A stretch of 37,802 nt of DNA from Pseudomonadota bacterium (GCA_023399375.1 JAEWPX010000089.1:1-37802), one strand, 5' to 3'. Numbered from the stretch's first letter, positions 1 to 8,374 are shown. Made by a program: numbers and translations. The notes: generated by a model from the letters alone, not told the origin.

Positions 1-197
1 TGGGCGGCGGTCAGGGCGGCGAGGTCCTTGTCCGCCGTGGCCGTGTAGAGGTCGCGGGCCATGGCCGCGTACCAGACCATGATCACGGGCCCGGCCATGT
101 TGACGCACAAAAGCCCCCCGAGCAGCAAATAGACCCGGGTGCGCAGTCCCAGCCGCGCCAGGGCGGCGGAGCCGAAAAATTTTTTCACGGTGGTCAT
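1..197 (-). CDS. N-terminal fragment of a membrane sensor, probably a chemoreceptor (partial)
   Basis: Only the first 65 codons lie in the window; the gene continues past base 1. The protein starts MTTVKKFFGS, has a short basic stretch, then one hydrophobic segment at about residues 26-48 (VYLLLGGLLCVNMAGPVIMV), followed by a hydrophilic region with YTATADKDLAALTAA. A short cytoplasmic N-terminus, one membrane helix and then an extracytoplasmic domain is the usual entry of a methyl-accepting chemotaxis protein or sensor kinase. It lies head-to-tail behind a complete chemoreceptor gene on the same strand, 145 bp away, which favours a second chemoreceptor. No signalling domain is visible, so the family is inferred from topology and neighbourhood. 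The ATG is the only reasonable start, but no strong ribosome binding site precedes it. Confidence 0.5.
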   Translation of the reverse strand, partial: MTTVKKFFGSAALARLGLRTRVYLLLGGLLCVNMAGPVIMVWYAAMARDLYTATADKDLAALTAA

Positions 198-342
198 CGG
201 CGGCGCGACCTTGCGCCCGCGGCCGGGTTTCTCCCGGCCGATTCAAGGACGCAACAGCCTCTTACCGGGGCGCGCCGGCCGTGGCAACGCCTTCGCCGGC
301 ATTTCCGGCGGCGTGGAGCCCGGGAATGCGGAGGACGCGGCA

Positions 343-2352
343 CTAGGCGCGCAGGGCGCGCGGCGCGGCGCCCCGGCACCCGGCATTGCCGGCCGCGCAG
401 CTGGCAATGAGATCCTTGAGTTCCCCGGCCATGGCCGCCAGGGCATGGGCGGCGCGGGACGTCGCTTCCACGCCGGCCACATTGTCGTCGGCCACCTGAT
501 TGATTTCGATGATGGCCCGGCTGATCTGCTCCGAGGCGGCGGATTGCTCCTCGGCCGAGGCGGCGATGGAATGCACTTGCCCGCTCGTGGCGTCGGCGTG
601 GCCCACGATGGCCAGGATCGCCTCGCCCGAGCGCTCGGCCAGGGCGTTGGCGTCGGACACCGCGGAGACGGCCTGGTCCATGCTCTTGATGTTGCTGCCG
701 GCCGCGTCCTGGATCGCCCGGATGCGCGACTCCACCTCCTTGGTGGCGACCATGGTCTTTTCCGCGAGCTTGCGCACTTCGTCGGCCACGACCGCGAAGC
801 CCCGCCCGGCCTCTCCGGCGCGCGCCGCCTCGATGGCGGCGTTGAGCGCGAGCAGGTTCGTCTGGTCGGCGATGTCGTTGATCACGCCCACGACCTGGCC
901 GATGGACTGCGCCTCCTGGCCGAGGCTCGCCATGTCGGATTTGAGCGCGGCGGCGATGCCGTTGACGCGTTCCATGGACGCGCCGGCCTGCTTGACCACG
1001 TCCGCGCCGGTGACGGCGTTGTCGCGGGTCTGGCCGGCGGTGTCCGCGGCAGCGCCGGCATTGGAGGCGATTTCGAGGATGGTGGAATTCATCTGGCCGA
1101 TGGCCTTGGCCGTCTCGTCCACGCGACGACGCTGGAGCTCCACGCCCGAGGCGGCCTGTTCGGTCTGGGCCGAGAGCTCCTGGGCCGCGCCGGAAAGCCG
1201 CCGCGCGATGTCCGCGGCCGCGTCCGCCACGGACTGCATGCGGGCGAGCGTCTCGGCGAGCTCCTCCTCCTTGCGCATGGTCGCGTGCATGGCCTCTTCG
1301 GCAGCCCTGGCCTGGCGCGTGGCTTCGGCCTGTTTCTCGGCCACCTGCTCCATCTTTTCCTTGAGATTGGCGACCATGGCCGTGATGTCGTCGCGAAGCG
1401 CGGCGAACTCGGCTTCGAACCGGCCCGAGGGCCTGGCGTCCAGATCGCCCGAGGCCACTTGCCGCGAATAGGCTCCCAGGGCCGTCAGCGAACGGGTGAG
1501 GCCCCGGATGATCCACAGCACGACCGCGAGCACGACCAGGCCAAGGCCCGTCTGCACGGCAAGCAGCGCCCAGTCCACGGCGACCTGCACCTCGGCGCGC
1601 CGTGCGGCGTAGAACGAGCCGATCTTCTCGAAGCGCGGCATGAGCCCCCGGCCGCTTGCGACCATGCCCTCGCCGATCTTCTTGCCCTTGGCCGTCGCCG
1701 CCACATAGGCGTTGAAGCTGCGCTGGTAGGCGTCGATCACGTCGATGAAGCTCTTCTTGTCCGCCGGGGCGATATCCGGACTCGCACCCACCATGGCCTG
1801 CAAGCGCTTGACCGAGGCGGCCACCTTTTCCACGTAGGAGTCCTCGTCGCGCAACTGCCAGTTCTTTTCATGACGTCGGATGGTGAGCAGCACTACCTGA
1901 AAATCCTTGTCGGTGACGGGCTTGAACTTGTCGTCGAGGTCGCGGGCGGTGTGGACGAAGTCACGCATGAGCCCCTGGTTCTCGTCGAAGCCCTTGACGC
2001 GCTCGTTGGCCACGAGTTCCTCGAACCCCTTGCGATAGACGGACAGTTCGGCCAGGGCGTCCCGGGCCTCGCCGGCCATGGTCGCATCCAGGGTCGCCAG
2101 GCGGGAGACGTCGTCGCGGACCTTGTCGGCATGGCGCAGGGCCGGCTCCACATAGGCCGGGTCCATGCGCATGAGGAAGTTCTTCTCCTCGCGCCGCGCC
2201 TGGAGCAGCTCGAGATAGGCGTTGGCGGCCAGATCCTCGAGCTGGCGGTAGTGACCGGCGTAGTGCTTGCCGATGCGATCCGCCGTAAAGGAACACAAAA
2301 ATCCCAGCACGCACACGCCAAGCAGCACATACAACTTGTTCCGCACGCTCAT
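343..2352 (-). CDS. methyl-accepting chemotaxis protein with HBM-like periplasmic domain
   Basis: A 669-aa transmembrane chemoreceptor. Membrane helix 1 is at about residues 7-24 and helix 2 at 262-284; HAMP follows to about 335. The cytoplasmic signalling domain carries the conserved hairpin around residues 490-530 (ADQTNLLALNAAIEAARAGE, then GFAVVADEVRKLAEKT), which contacts CheA and CheW. The roughly 235-residue periplasmic domain has two related helices, RREEKNFLMR (about 53-62) and IRRHEKNWQLR (about 158-168). This duplicated R-x-x-E-K-N pattern is characteristic of helical bimodular (HBM) sensor domains, some of which bind organic acids; the ligand here is unknown. No CheR/CheB-tethering pentapeptide is seen at the C-terminus (ending PRALRA). 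The ATG at 2352 is chosen because GGGGGAC lies just upstream; an in-frame extension to 2508 has no membrane or domain character. Another likely chemoreceptor follows downstream. Confidence 0.93.
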   Translation of the reverse strand: MSVRNKLYVLLGVCVLGFLCSFTADRIGKHYAGHYRQLEDLAANAYLELLQARREEKNFLMRMDPAYVEPALRHADKVRDDVSRLATLDATMAGEARDALAELSVYRKGFEELVANERVKGFDENQGLMRDFVHTARDLDDKFKPVTDKDFQVVLLTIRRHEKNWQLRDEDSYVEKVAASVKRLQAMVGASPDIAPADKKSFIDVIDAYQRSFNAYVAATAKGKKIGEGMVASGRGLMPRFEKIGSFYAARRAEVQVAVDWALLAVQTGLGLVVLAVVLWIIRGLTRSLTALGAYSRQVASGDLDARPSGRFEAEFAALRDDITAMVANLKEKMEQVAEKQAEATRQARAAEEAMHATMRKEEELAETLARMQSVADAAADIARRLSGAAQELSAQTEQAASGVELQRRRVDETAKAIGQMNSTILEIASNAGAAADTAGQTRDNAVTGADVVKQAGASMERVNGIAAALKSDMASLGQEAQSIGQVVGVINDIADQTNLLALNAAIEAARAGEAGRGFAVVADEVRKLAEKTMVATKEVESRIRAIQDAAGSNIKSMDQAVSAVSDANALAERSGEAILAIVGHADATSGQVHSIAASAEEQSAASEQISRAIIEINQVADDNVAGVEATSRAAHALAAMAGELKDLIASCAAGNAGCRGAAPRALRA

Positions 2353-2549
2353 GACGTCCCCCTTGCAAGGCCGGTTGGTTCTCCTGCGGCAGGGCCGCAC
2401 GGATGCAGCCCGTGGCAAAGCCGCCCGCCGTCGCCATTGCGTAACCCGCCAAGGCTGCAAGCGGCCTGCCAGAAATCGTTTTCCCGTAACCGGCTTGACT
2501 TGCCACAAAAATCACAACCGCACGGCATGAGCCCTGTCAAGATTTTTTA

Positions 2550-2573
2550 CAATGCGTCAAACCGTACGCATTG
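2550..2573. promoter_or_regulatory. 24-bp palindrome in divergent promoter region
   Basis: CAATGCGT, an 8-bp spacer, then ACGCATTG: perfect 8-bp inverted arms. It sits between the divergently transcribed chemoreceptor (start 2352) and the Tim44-like gene (start 2608), where a dimeric regulator could act on both. A TTGACT hexamer at 2571-2576 overlaps the right arm, but no matching -10 box is at the right distance. The regulator is unknown. Confidence 0.4.
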
Positions 2574-2607
2574 ACTTGCCCTCCGCCCTTTGACACATGC
2601 TAGGGGT

Positions 2608-3441
2608 ATGAAAAGACACCCCCTCGCCCCCACCGTCGCGCCGCGTCCGGGGTACGGTCCCGGGCGGCCGCTTGCGGCTGCGGCCGCCCTGGCCGCCGCG
2701 CTGCTCCTTCCCCTGCCCGCGTGGGCCGACGCGCTCACGGGCGGCCTGCTCGGCAGCGTTTTCCGCGGCGATCCCTTCACCGGCCCTCGCGTCATCGACC
2801 TCGTCGTGCTCGGACTCGTCATTTTCCTTGTGCTGCGCGCCCTCCTGGGACGGCAACGCCCCGGCGGCGACAAAAACGCCGGAGGCGGCGACATCGCCGG
2901 CGCGGGCGGACGCGACGCCTCCCCGTATACGCGCGATCCGGCCCCCGGCGCGCGGGGCGACGACGCCCCCCCGCGCGCCAAGCCGGACATGTATTCCAAC
3001 GCCGCGGCCATGTGGTCCTACCTGCAAACCAAACCCGCCGGCGACGCCGCGCCCGCGCCGGGCACGCCGCCGGCCGCGCCGGGCTCGGACGACGAGTTCC
3101 TGGCCGGAGCCAAGCTCGCCTACCCGCGCATCCGCCAGGCCATGGCCAAACGCGATTTCGACGACCTCGCCGGCTTCGTCGCGCCCGAACTTCTGGCCGG
3201 CCTGCGCCAGCGCCTGCCGCTTTCGCCCCCGCCCGAGCCCGACATCCTCATCGTCGAGGCGCATATCGCGGACAAGCGCCAGGAAACCGGCCACACCGTC
3301 ATGACCGTGGACTACGACGTGCTCATCCACGAGGAAAACGCGCCCCACAACACCGATCGCCGCGAGCAATGGGTCTTCAGCCGCGACGACGGCGCGCCCG
3401 GCGCACACTGGCTGCTTACGGACATGCGTCCGGGGAAGTAG
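2608..3441 (+). CDS. Tim44-like domain protein, membrane-anchored
   Basis: Predicted 277-aa protein. The N-terminus has a basic, Pro-rich stretch and a hydrophobic Ala/Leu segment ending LPLPAWADA, like a signal peptide. A second hydrophobic helix follows (VIDLVVLGLVIFLVLRALLG, about residues 58-77), then a low-complexity Gly/Asp/Pro linker. The last ~120 residues (from about FLAGAKLAYPRIRQAMAKRD) match the Tim44/MBA1-like fold found in many bacterial periplasmic proteins; the C-terminus has the usual alternating pattern ending HWLLTDMRPGK. Bacterial members have no settled function and are suspected envelope or assembly factors. The ATG at 2608 is preferred over an in-frame TTG at 2590, because the signal peptide then begins MKRH, although the AGGGG before it is very close to the start. 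Confidence 0.72.
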   Translation: MKRHPLAPTVAPRPGYGPGRPLAAAAALAAALLLPLPAWADALTGGLLGSVFRGDPFTGPRVIDLVVLGLVIFLVLRALLGRQRPGGDKNAGGGDIAGAGGRDASPYTRDPAPGARGDDAPPRAKPDMYSNAAAMWSYLQTKPAGDAAPAPGTPPAAPGSDDEFLAGAKLAYPRIRQAMAKRDFDDLAGFVAPELLAGLRQRLPLSPPPEPDILIVEAHIADKRQETGHTVMTVDYDVLIHEENAPHNTDRREQWVFSRDDGAPGAHWLLTDMRPGK

Positions 3442-3457
3442 GGGAAGAGAAGAAGGG

Positions 3458-3518
3458 GAAGATGCCTCCGGCGGCCAGGTGGGGCAGCTGCCCCTCCTGG
3501 ACCTCCCGAAAGGGGGGA
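3458..3518 (+). repeat. 61-bp intergenic hairpin repeat, copy A
   Basis: This segment is the reverse complement of 5986-6046 with 58 of 61 bases identical. It contains the near-perfect hairpin CCAGGTGGGGC-AGCT-GCCCCTCCTGG (one mismatch). It fills the gap between the convergent Tim44-like and serine hydrolase genes and ends directly at the TAA of the latter. Position and structure suggest a bidirectional transcription terminator or a REP-like dispersed element. Confidence 0.8.
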
Positions 3519-4742
3519 TTATTCGCCGTAGACGGCTTGGGCGAGTTGCGCCGGGAAGGCGCCGGAGAGGCCGTCCGTGGTGGTGTTGGTCAAAACGACC
3601 ACGGACAGCCCTGAGGTGCGGTCCATGAAGAAATGCGTGCCGTAGACGCCGCCCCAGTTCCAGGTGCCGGCCTTGCCCGGAAACCCCGCCTGGTCCGGAT
3701 CCACGAGCACCGCCCCGCCGAAACCGAACGTGCGCCCCTTGTCCACGAGCCCCACAGGCAGGCCGCCGAGCTGGTCCGATGTCATGGCCCGGGCGGTTTC
3801 CGGGCGCAGCACGCCCCCGCCGTCGCGGCGCACCGCCTCCAGAAACGCATAATAATCGTCCGCCGTGCCGGACATGCCGGCCCCGCCCGAGGGATAGGCC
3901 GCGGCGTCCGTGGCCCGCGCGGGCGAAAAGCGGATGCCCGCGCCGGACGTCGGCAGGACTTCCGGGTCGGCCATGCGGTGCAGGGGCTGTTTGCCGTGCA
4001 CGTAGGGCGTGGCCAGCCTGACCGCGTCCGTAACGAGAAACGTCGTGTCGCGCATGCCAAGCGGCCCGGTCACGAATTTGGCCACGGCCTCGGGCAGCGG
4101 CAGGCCCGAGGCTTTTTCCACCACCGCGCCAAGCACGTCGATGGCCAGGGAATAGCGCCAGGACGTCCCCGGAACGAAGGCCAGCGGCACGCCGGCCAGG
4201 CGGCGCAAATTTTCCTCAAGGCTTATGCCGGGCCGGTCCAGGCCGTCGGACACCCCGGCCCGGGCCAGCGCGCCGTCCGGGGGATCGGAAAAGCCGTAGG
4301 AAAGCCCGGCGGTATGGGTAAGCAGCTGGCGCACGGTGACGACCGCCGGCGCGCCGTCCGGCAGGCGCGGCGTGAAATAAGGCAGCCAGCGCGTCACGGG
4401 ATCATCCAAGGAGAGCGCGCCGGCATCGGCCAGGGCCAGCGCCGTAGCGCTCACCAGCGGCTTGCTCATGGAGGCCAGGCGAAAGAGCGTGTCCACGCGC
4501 ATGGGCACGCCCGCTTCCCGGTCCGCCATGCCGAACGCCTCGCGGCACAGCACCTTCCCGTTCCGGCCGGCGACGACCACGGCCCCGACGATGCGCCCTT
4601 CGGCCACCGCGCGCGAAACCACCGCGTCGATGCGTCCGGCCATGCCCGCATCCGCCTGTCCGGCCGGGGCGTGAAGCGGCGGCAGCAGGGCGAACACCAG
4701 CAGAAACACAAGCACTGCGTTGCGGAACAAACGGCTCGTCAT
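3519..4742 (-). CDS. secreted serine hydrolase, beta-lactamase / class C-like family
   Basis: A 407-aa protein with an N-terminal signal peptide (about residues 1-28: basic MTSRLFR, then VLVFLLVFALLPPLHA). The beta-lactamase/transpeptidase-like fold is shown by the nucleophile motif S91-M-S-K94 in FRLASMSKPL, a Y197-S-L motif in the place of Y-x-N, and a C-terminal GVYGTHFFMDRTSGLSVVVL strand resembling the third active-site motif. The context VTVRQLLTHTAGLSYGF is typical of the 'serine hydrolase' (EstB / esterase / D-aminopeptidase-like) branch rather than of antibiotic-degrading AmpC. It probably acts in the periplasm on esters or peptides; the substrate cannot be told. The ATG at 4742 has AAGAGGG about 9 bases upstream. 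It is divergent from the phosphoribosyltransferase gene. Confidence 0.9.
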   Translation of the reverse strand: MTSRLFRNAVLVFLLVFALLPPLHAPAGQADAGMAGRIDAVVSRAVAEGRIVGAVVVAGRNGKVLCREAFGMADREAGVPMRVDTLFRLASMSKPLVSATALALADAGALSLDDPVTRWLPYFTPRLPDGAPAVVTVRQLLTHTAGLSYGFSDPPDGALARAGVSDGLDRPGISLEENLRRLAGVPLAFVPGTSWRYSLAIDVLGAVVEKASGLPLPEAVAKFVTGPLGMRDTTFLVTDAVRLATPYVHGKQPLHRMADPEVLPTSGAGIRFSPARATDAAAYPSGGAGMSGTADDYYAFLEAVRRDGGGVLRPETARAMTSDQLGGLPVGLVDKGRTFGFGGAVLVDPDQAGFPGKAGTWNWGGVYGTHFFMDRTSGLSVVVLTNTTTDGLSGAFPAQLAQAVYGE

Positions 4743-4877
4743 GGAGCATATCCCTCTTGGTGATGGACGTATCGTTTTGCGCCTCGCTTGCACGAAACGC
4801 GTTTTGGGCTTCGTCATGCGGGGGAAATGGCGCGTGTGCGCTTGTGAGCCGCGCCCGCCGGTGATACCAACGCCCCC

Positions 4878-5975
4878 ATGCCGCAACTCCCCGACGCGCT
4901 GCGCACCCACGTGGACAAGTACTTCCTGCGTTCCCGGCACATTCTCAAGGCCGAGGGCGTCGATCCCGTCGTGACCATGCAGGTCTTTTTCCGCGACGGC
5001 CCGGGCGTCTTCGCCGGCATCGACGAGGCGGCAGCGCTCCTTCGCGACACGTCGGACCTGGCCGCGCACGGCGGCACGCTCCACGCCCTGCCCGAAGGCG
5101 CCCCATACACGCCGCTCGAGCCGGTCATGCACATCGAGGGGCGGCTGACCGATTTCATCGAGCACGAGACGCTCTACCTCGGCATCATAAGCGCGGCCAC
5201 GTCGCTTGCCAACGGCCTGCCCGAGCCCAGTCCCGACGCGATCGCGGCGCGGGCGGCGGCCATCCGCGCCCTCGTGCCGGACAAGCAGCTCATGTATTTC
5301 GGGGCGCGCCACTGGCATCCACGCTGCGAGGAGGCCTTTTGCCGTGCGGCCGTGGGGGCCGGATTCGACGCCTGCGCCACGGACGCCGGCGCGGCCGCGG
5401 CAGGGCTTGCCGCTGGCGTCGGCACCATCCCCCACGCGCTGGTGCTGGCCTTTGCCGGCACGCACGGCCGGGAGCACGCCACGCGCAAAGCCGCCCTCGC
5501 CTTCGACCGCCACACGGAAGCGGCCTGTCCCCGGGTAGCGTTGGTGGATACGTTCAACCACGAGATCGACGACGCCCTGGACACGGCCCGGGCCTTGGGG
5601 GAAAAGCTCGCCGCCGTGCGCCTGGACACGGCAGGAGAAATGATCGGCCAGGGCGGCGCGCCCGCCGACGGCCGGCCCTTCTGGACCGGCACGGGCGTCA
5701 CCGTGGCCGGCACGCTGGCCGTGCGCCGCGCCCTCGACGCCGCCGGATTCGAGAAGGTGGGCATCGTGCTGTCGAGCGGCTTCGGCAACCCGGAGAAAAT
5801 CAAGACGTTCGTGGAAGCAGAAAAGCGCTACGGCCGCCTGTTTCATTCCCTCGGCATCGGGGGGCTTTTCCGCTCCTTCGCGGCCACGGCGGACATCGTA
5901 GGCGTGAACGGGATCGACCTGGCCAAGACCGGCCGGAGCTATCGCCCCAATCCCCGCCTCGTCCGCGTCATCTGA
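4878..5975 (+). CDS. nicotinate phosphoribosyltransferase-like protein
   Basis: A 365-aa cytoplasmic protein of the nicotinate/quinolinate phosphoribosyltransferase superfamily. The N-terminal part (about residues 1-110) has the alpha/beta entry domain ending EHETLYLGIISAAT. The barrel domain carries VALVDTFNHEIDDAL, the substrate/phosphate-binding AVRLDTAGEM (about 250-260) and a late IVLSSGFGNPEKI loop for phosphate. At this length it resembles the short archaeal-type nicotinate phosphoribosyltransferases. They convert nicotinate and PRPP to nicotinate mononucleotide in NAD salvage. Quinolinate phosphoribosyltransferase (NadC) is less likely because NadC is shorter, about 280-300 aa. The gene is followed within 11 bases by hairpin repeat copy B and is convergent with an acyl-CoA ligase. 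Confidence 0.78.
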   Translation: MPQLPDALRTHVDKYFLRSRHILKAEGVDPVVTMQVFFRDGPGVFAGIDEAAALLRDTSDLAAHGGTLHALPEGAPYTPLEPVMHIEGRLTDFIEHETLYLGIISAATSLANGLPEPSPDAIAARAAAIRALVPDKQLMYFGARHWHPRCEEAFCRAAVGAGFDACATDAGAAAAGLAAGVGTIPHALVLAFAGTHGREHATRKAALAFDRHTEAACPRVALVDTFNHEIDDALDTARALGEKLAAVRLDTAGEMIGQGGAPADGRPFWTGTGVTVAGTLAVRRALDAAGFEKVGIVLSSGFGNPEKIKTFVEAEKRYGRLFHSLGIGGLFRSFAATADIVGVNGIDLAKTGRSYRPNPRLVRVI

Positions 5976-5985
5976 TCCTGCGCTC

Positions 5986-6046
5986 TCCCCCCTTTCGGGA
6001 GGTCCAGGAGGGGCAGTCGCCCCTCCTGGCCGCCGGAGGCATCTTC
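5986..6046 (-). repeat. 61-bp intergenic hairpin repeat, copy B
   Basis: Inverted copy of 3458-3518 with three mismatches. Its core is a perfect 11-bp stem with a 4-base loop: CCAGGAGGGGC-AGTC-GCCCCTCCTGG. It lies between two convergent genes, starting 11 bases after one stop codon and ending 12 bases before the other. With copy A it brackets the hydrolase and phosphoribosyltransferase genes. Likely a bidirectional terminator or REP-like repeat. Confidence 0.8.
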
Positions 6047-6057
6047 CTCTTCCCGCT

Positions 6058-7710
6058 CTATATTTCCCTGTTCGCATCCCGCGCGCGAATCTCGGCGCGT
6101 TTAATCTTGCCGCTGATCGTCTTGGGGAGTTCGTCCACGAAGTCGATGATGCGCGGGTACTTGTAGGGCGCGGTTTCCTTTTTCACGTGAGCCTGCAGTT
6201 CCTTGGCCAGCTCGTCGGAGGCCTCGAAGCCCGGGGCGAGGACCACGGTGGCCTTGACGGCCTGGCCGCGCACGGGATCGGGCACGCCGGTCACGGCCGC
6301 CTCGACCACGGCCTTGTGCGTGATCAGCGCGCTTTCCACCTCGAAGGGCCCGATGCGGTAGCCGCTGGACTTGATGAGGTCGTCGGTGCGGCCGAGGAAC
6401 CAGCAGTAGCCATCCTCGTCCATCCAGGCCTTGTCGCCGGTGTGGTAGTAGCCGTCGATCATGACGCTTTCGGTTTTCGCGGGCTCGAGCAGGTAGCCGG
6501 CGAAAAGGCCCACGTTCTTGCCTTCCTCGAGCTTGAGGCAGATCTCGCCCTCGACGCCGGGCGGGCAGACCTTGCCCTCCTCGTCGAGGATGGCCACGTT
6601 CCAGCCCGGGGCCGGCCGGCCGATGGAGCCGGGTTTGGGCGTCATGCAGGGGAAGGTCGCGATCTGCAGGCACGTTTCGGTCTGGCCGTAGCCTTCGTAG
6701 ATGGGCAGCCCGGTGATTTCCTTCCAGGCTCGAAACACGCCGTCGTTGAGGAGCTCGCCGGCGGTGGTGCAGTAGCGCAGCGCCGAGAGGTCGTATTTGG
6801 AGAGATCCTCGCGGATAAGGAAGCGGTAGACGGTCGGCGGCGCGCAAAAGGTCGTGACCTTGTGCCTGCTCATGATCTCGAGCAGCTCCGCCGGCACGAA
6901 CTTGCCCCGGAAATCCCAGACGAAGACCACGGCCCCGGCCATCCACTGGCCGTAGAACTTGCCCCACACGGCCTTGCCCCAGCCGGTGTCGGCCACGGTC
7001 AGGTGCACGTCGCCGGGCTCCAGGTTGTGCCAGTAGACGCCGGTCGCCATATGCCCCAGGGCGTAGCCGTGGGTGTGCTCCACCATCTTGGGCATGCCCG
7101 TGGTGCCGGAGGAGAAAAAGATGAGCAGGGTGTCCTTGCCGCCCGGGGCGTCGCAGACGCGGGGGAAGGAATCCGAGGAGGCGGCGCGGATGGTTTCGTA
7201 GTCGAGCCAGCCCGCGGGCATGGCGGCCTCGCCCACGTGGATGAAGACTTTGAGCGTCGGGCAGGTGGAGCGGGCGGCCTCCACGCGCGAAACCACGGAA
7301 TCCTCGGCGATGATGCCCTTGATGCCGGCGTAGTTGACGCGGAAGTCGATGTCGTGGGGGGTGAGCAGGTTGGGCGAAGGCACGGGCACGGCCCCGAGCT
7401 TGTGCAGGGCGAGCATGGTCACCCACCACTCCACGCGGCGGTAGAGGATGACCATGACGCGGTCGCCTTTTTTGAGCCCCGCGTCCTTGAAGGCATTGGC
7501 CAGGCGGGCCGATTCACGGCTAAAGAAGGCGAGATCGAAATCCCGACGGGTTCCGTCCGGGCCGATATGGATCATGGCCGGCCGGGTCGGGTCCGCGGCG
7601 GCCTCGGCATCGAGAAAGTCGAAAGCGAAATTATAGTTTTCGGGCACGGAGACGGACACGGTCTCCAGCAATTCGCGGTAGGTCTCTGGTCGCAGTTTGG
7701 CGACTGGCAT
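6058..7710 (-). CDS. AMP-forming acyl-CoA synthetase, medium-chain/acetyl type
   Basis: A 550-aa adenylate-forming ligase that activates a carboxylic acid with ATP and joins it to CoA. Diagnostic motifs in order: phosphate loop SSGTTGMPK (about 200-208), YGQTET (341-346), TGD (424-426) with the hinge region WFLGRTDDLIKSSGYRIGP (438-456), and the catalytic Lys in TISGKIKR (K535). The YGQTET form and overall layout resemble medium-chain acyl-CoA ligases (ACSM-type) and the acetyl-CoA synthetase branch, so the substrate is probably a short or medium fatty or aromatic acid. The ATG at 7710 fits the family N-terminus; an upstream in-frame extension is not needed. It lies 103 bp downstream of a same-strand XRE-cupin gene, which probably regulates it, and has a paralogous partner unit at 8578-10845. 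Confidence 0.93.
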   Translation of the reverse strand: MPVAKLRPETYRELLETVSVSVPENYNFAFDFLDAEAAADPTRPAMIHIGPDGTRRDFDLAFFSRESARLANAFKDAGLKKGDRVMVILYRRVEWWVTMLALHKLGAVPVPSPNLLTPHDIDFRVNYAGIKGIIAEDSVVSRVEAARSTCPTLKVFIHVGEAAMPAGWLDYETIRAASSDSFPRVCDAPGGKDTLLIFFSSGTTGMPKMVEHTHGYALGHMATGVYWHNLEPGDVHLTVADTGWGKAVWGKFYGQWMAGAVVFVWDFRGKFVPAELLEIMSRHKVTTFCAPPTVYRFLIREDLSKYDLSALRYCTTAGELLNDGVFRAWKEITGLPIYEGYGQTETCLQIATFPCMTPKPGSIGRPAPGWNVAILDEEGKVCPPGVEGEICLKLEEGKNVGLFAGYLLEPAKTESVMIDGYYHTGDKAWMDEDGYCWFLGRTDDLIKSSGYRIGPFEVESALITHKAVVEAAVTGVPDPVRGQAVKATVVLAPGFEASDELAKELQAHVKKETAPYKYPRIIDFVDELPKTISGKIKRAEIRARDANREI

Positions 7711-7813
7711 GGTCTTGGGCTCCCGGGCAAAACGGTTGTATTCGCGTCGATACACTCAGGCACTGGCCGTGACGGAAGGCCAGGCGTCGCGCCGGACGGC
7801 ACGCGGCGCCCGG

Positions 7814-8374
7814 CTAGATAATCACGTCGAGGAATTCCGCTTCGACGCCGTCGAGGCCCCGCATGGCATGCGGCGTGCGGGAGGAAATGTACAGGGAGTC
7901 GTGGGGCTCGAGCGTCAGCACGTCGTCGCCGAGGCGCACTTCCATGCGGCCGCGCAGCATGTAGATGAATTCCTCGCCCAGATGCCGGTTGAATTCCATC
8001 TCGGACTCGTCCTTGGGCGGCACCGTGACCAGGAACGGCTCCATGGCCGGCTTGTGGAAGCGGTAGGCCAGGGCCTGGTACTTGTAGGCCCTGCGGCGGT
8101 CCACGGACAGGCCGTTGCCGGCGCGCACCAGGGAATAGGCATGCAGATGGGCCTCGCCGCCAGTCAGGAGCGCGGTCAGGTCCACGCCCGCTGCCTTGGC
8201 CACCTCATACAGGTAGCTGACGGGAATCTCCTCCTCGCCGGTCTCGTACAAAAGAGCCTGGTCCGCCGTGACGCCGGTGGCCTCGGCCAGTTCTTCCAGG
8301 GAAAAACCCGCCACTTCGCGGATGCCGCGCAGCCGCTGGGCGATTTCCCGCACCGGCCCGATCTCCTTGCTCAT
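7814..8374 (-). CDS. XRE-family regulator with C-terminal cupin domain (1)
   Basis: A 186-aa DNA-binding regulator. Residues about 10-67 form an XRE/Cro-type helix-turn-helix (IAQRLRGIREVAGFSLEELA, then TGVTADQALLYETGEEEIP). Residues about 105-186 form a cupin_2 barrel (HLGEEFIYMLRGRMEVRLGD, H131, then DSLYISSRTPHAMRGL, H169). In this class the cupin is thought to sense a small molecule. The ATG at 8374 has GAGAGGGA about 6 bases upstream. The acyl-CoA ligase follows on the same strand, and the upstream neighbour, 203 bp away and divergent, is a second XRE-cupin gene. A perfect TTGACA lies on this strand at 8451-8446, but the AAAAGA 17 bases further is a poor -10 box. Confidence 0.9.
   Translation of the reverse strand: MSKEIGPVREIAQRLRGIREVAGFSLEELAEATGVTADQALLYETGEEEIPVSYLYEVAKAAGVDLTALLTGGEAHLHAYSLVRAGNGLSVDRRRAYKYQALAYRFHKPAMEPFLVTVPPKDESEMEFNRHLGEEFIYMLRGRMEVRLGDDVLTLEPHDSLYISSRTPHAMRGLDGVEAEFLDVII

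Noticed and set aside
221..310. Two small hairpins (221-239 and 294-310) between the two chemoreceptor genes
   Set aside because: Stems of only 6-7 bp in G+C-rich DNA with no T run; expected by chance, so not listed as terminators.
139..2574. 811-aa open frame on the plus strand opposite the chemoreceptor
   Set aside because: It is antisense to a clearly conserved chemoreceptor; in G+C-rich DNA the opposite frame often stays open. Composition is Gly/Arg/His-rich with no domain.
2599..2606. TGCTAGGG seen here and again at 8501-8508, considered as a shared extended -10 box
   Set aside because: No -35 hexamer at 16-18 bp in either place, and at 2599 the transcription start would fall inside the coding sequence.
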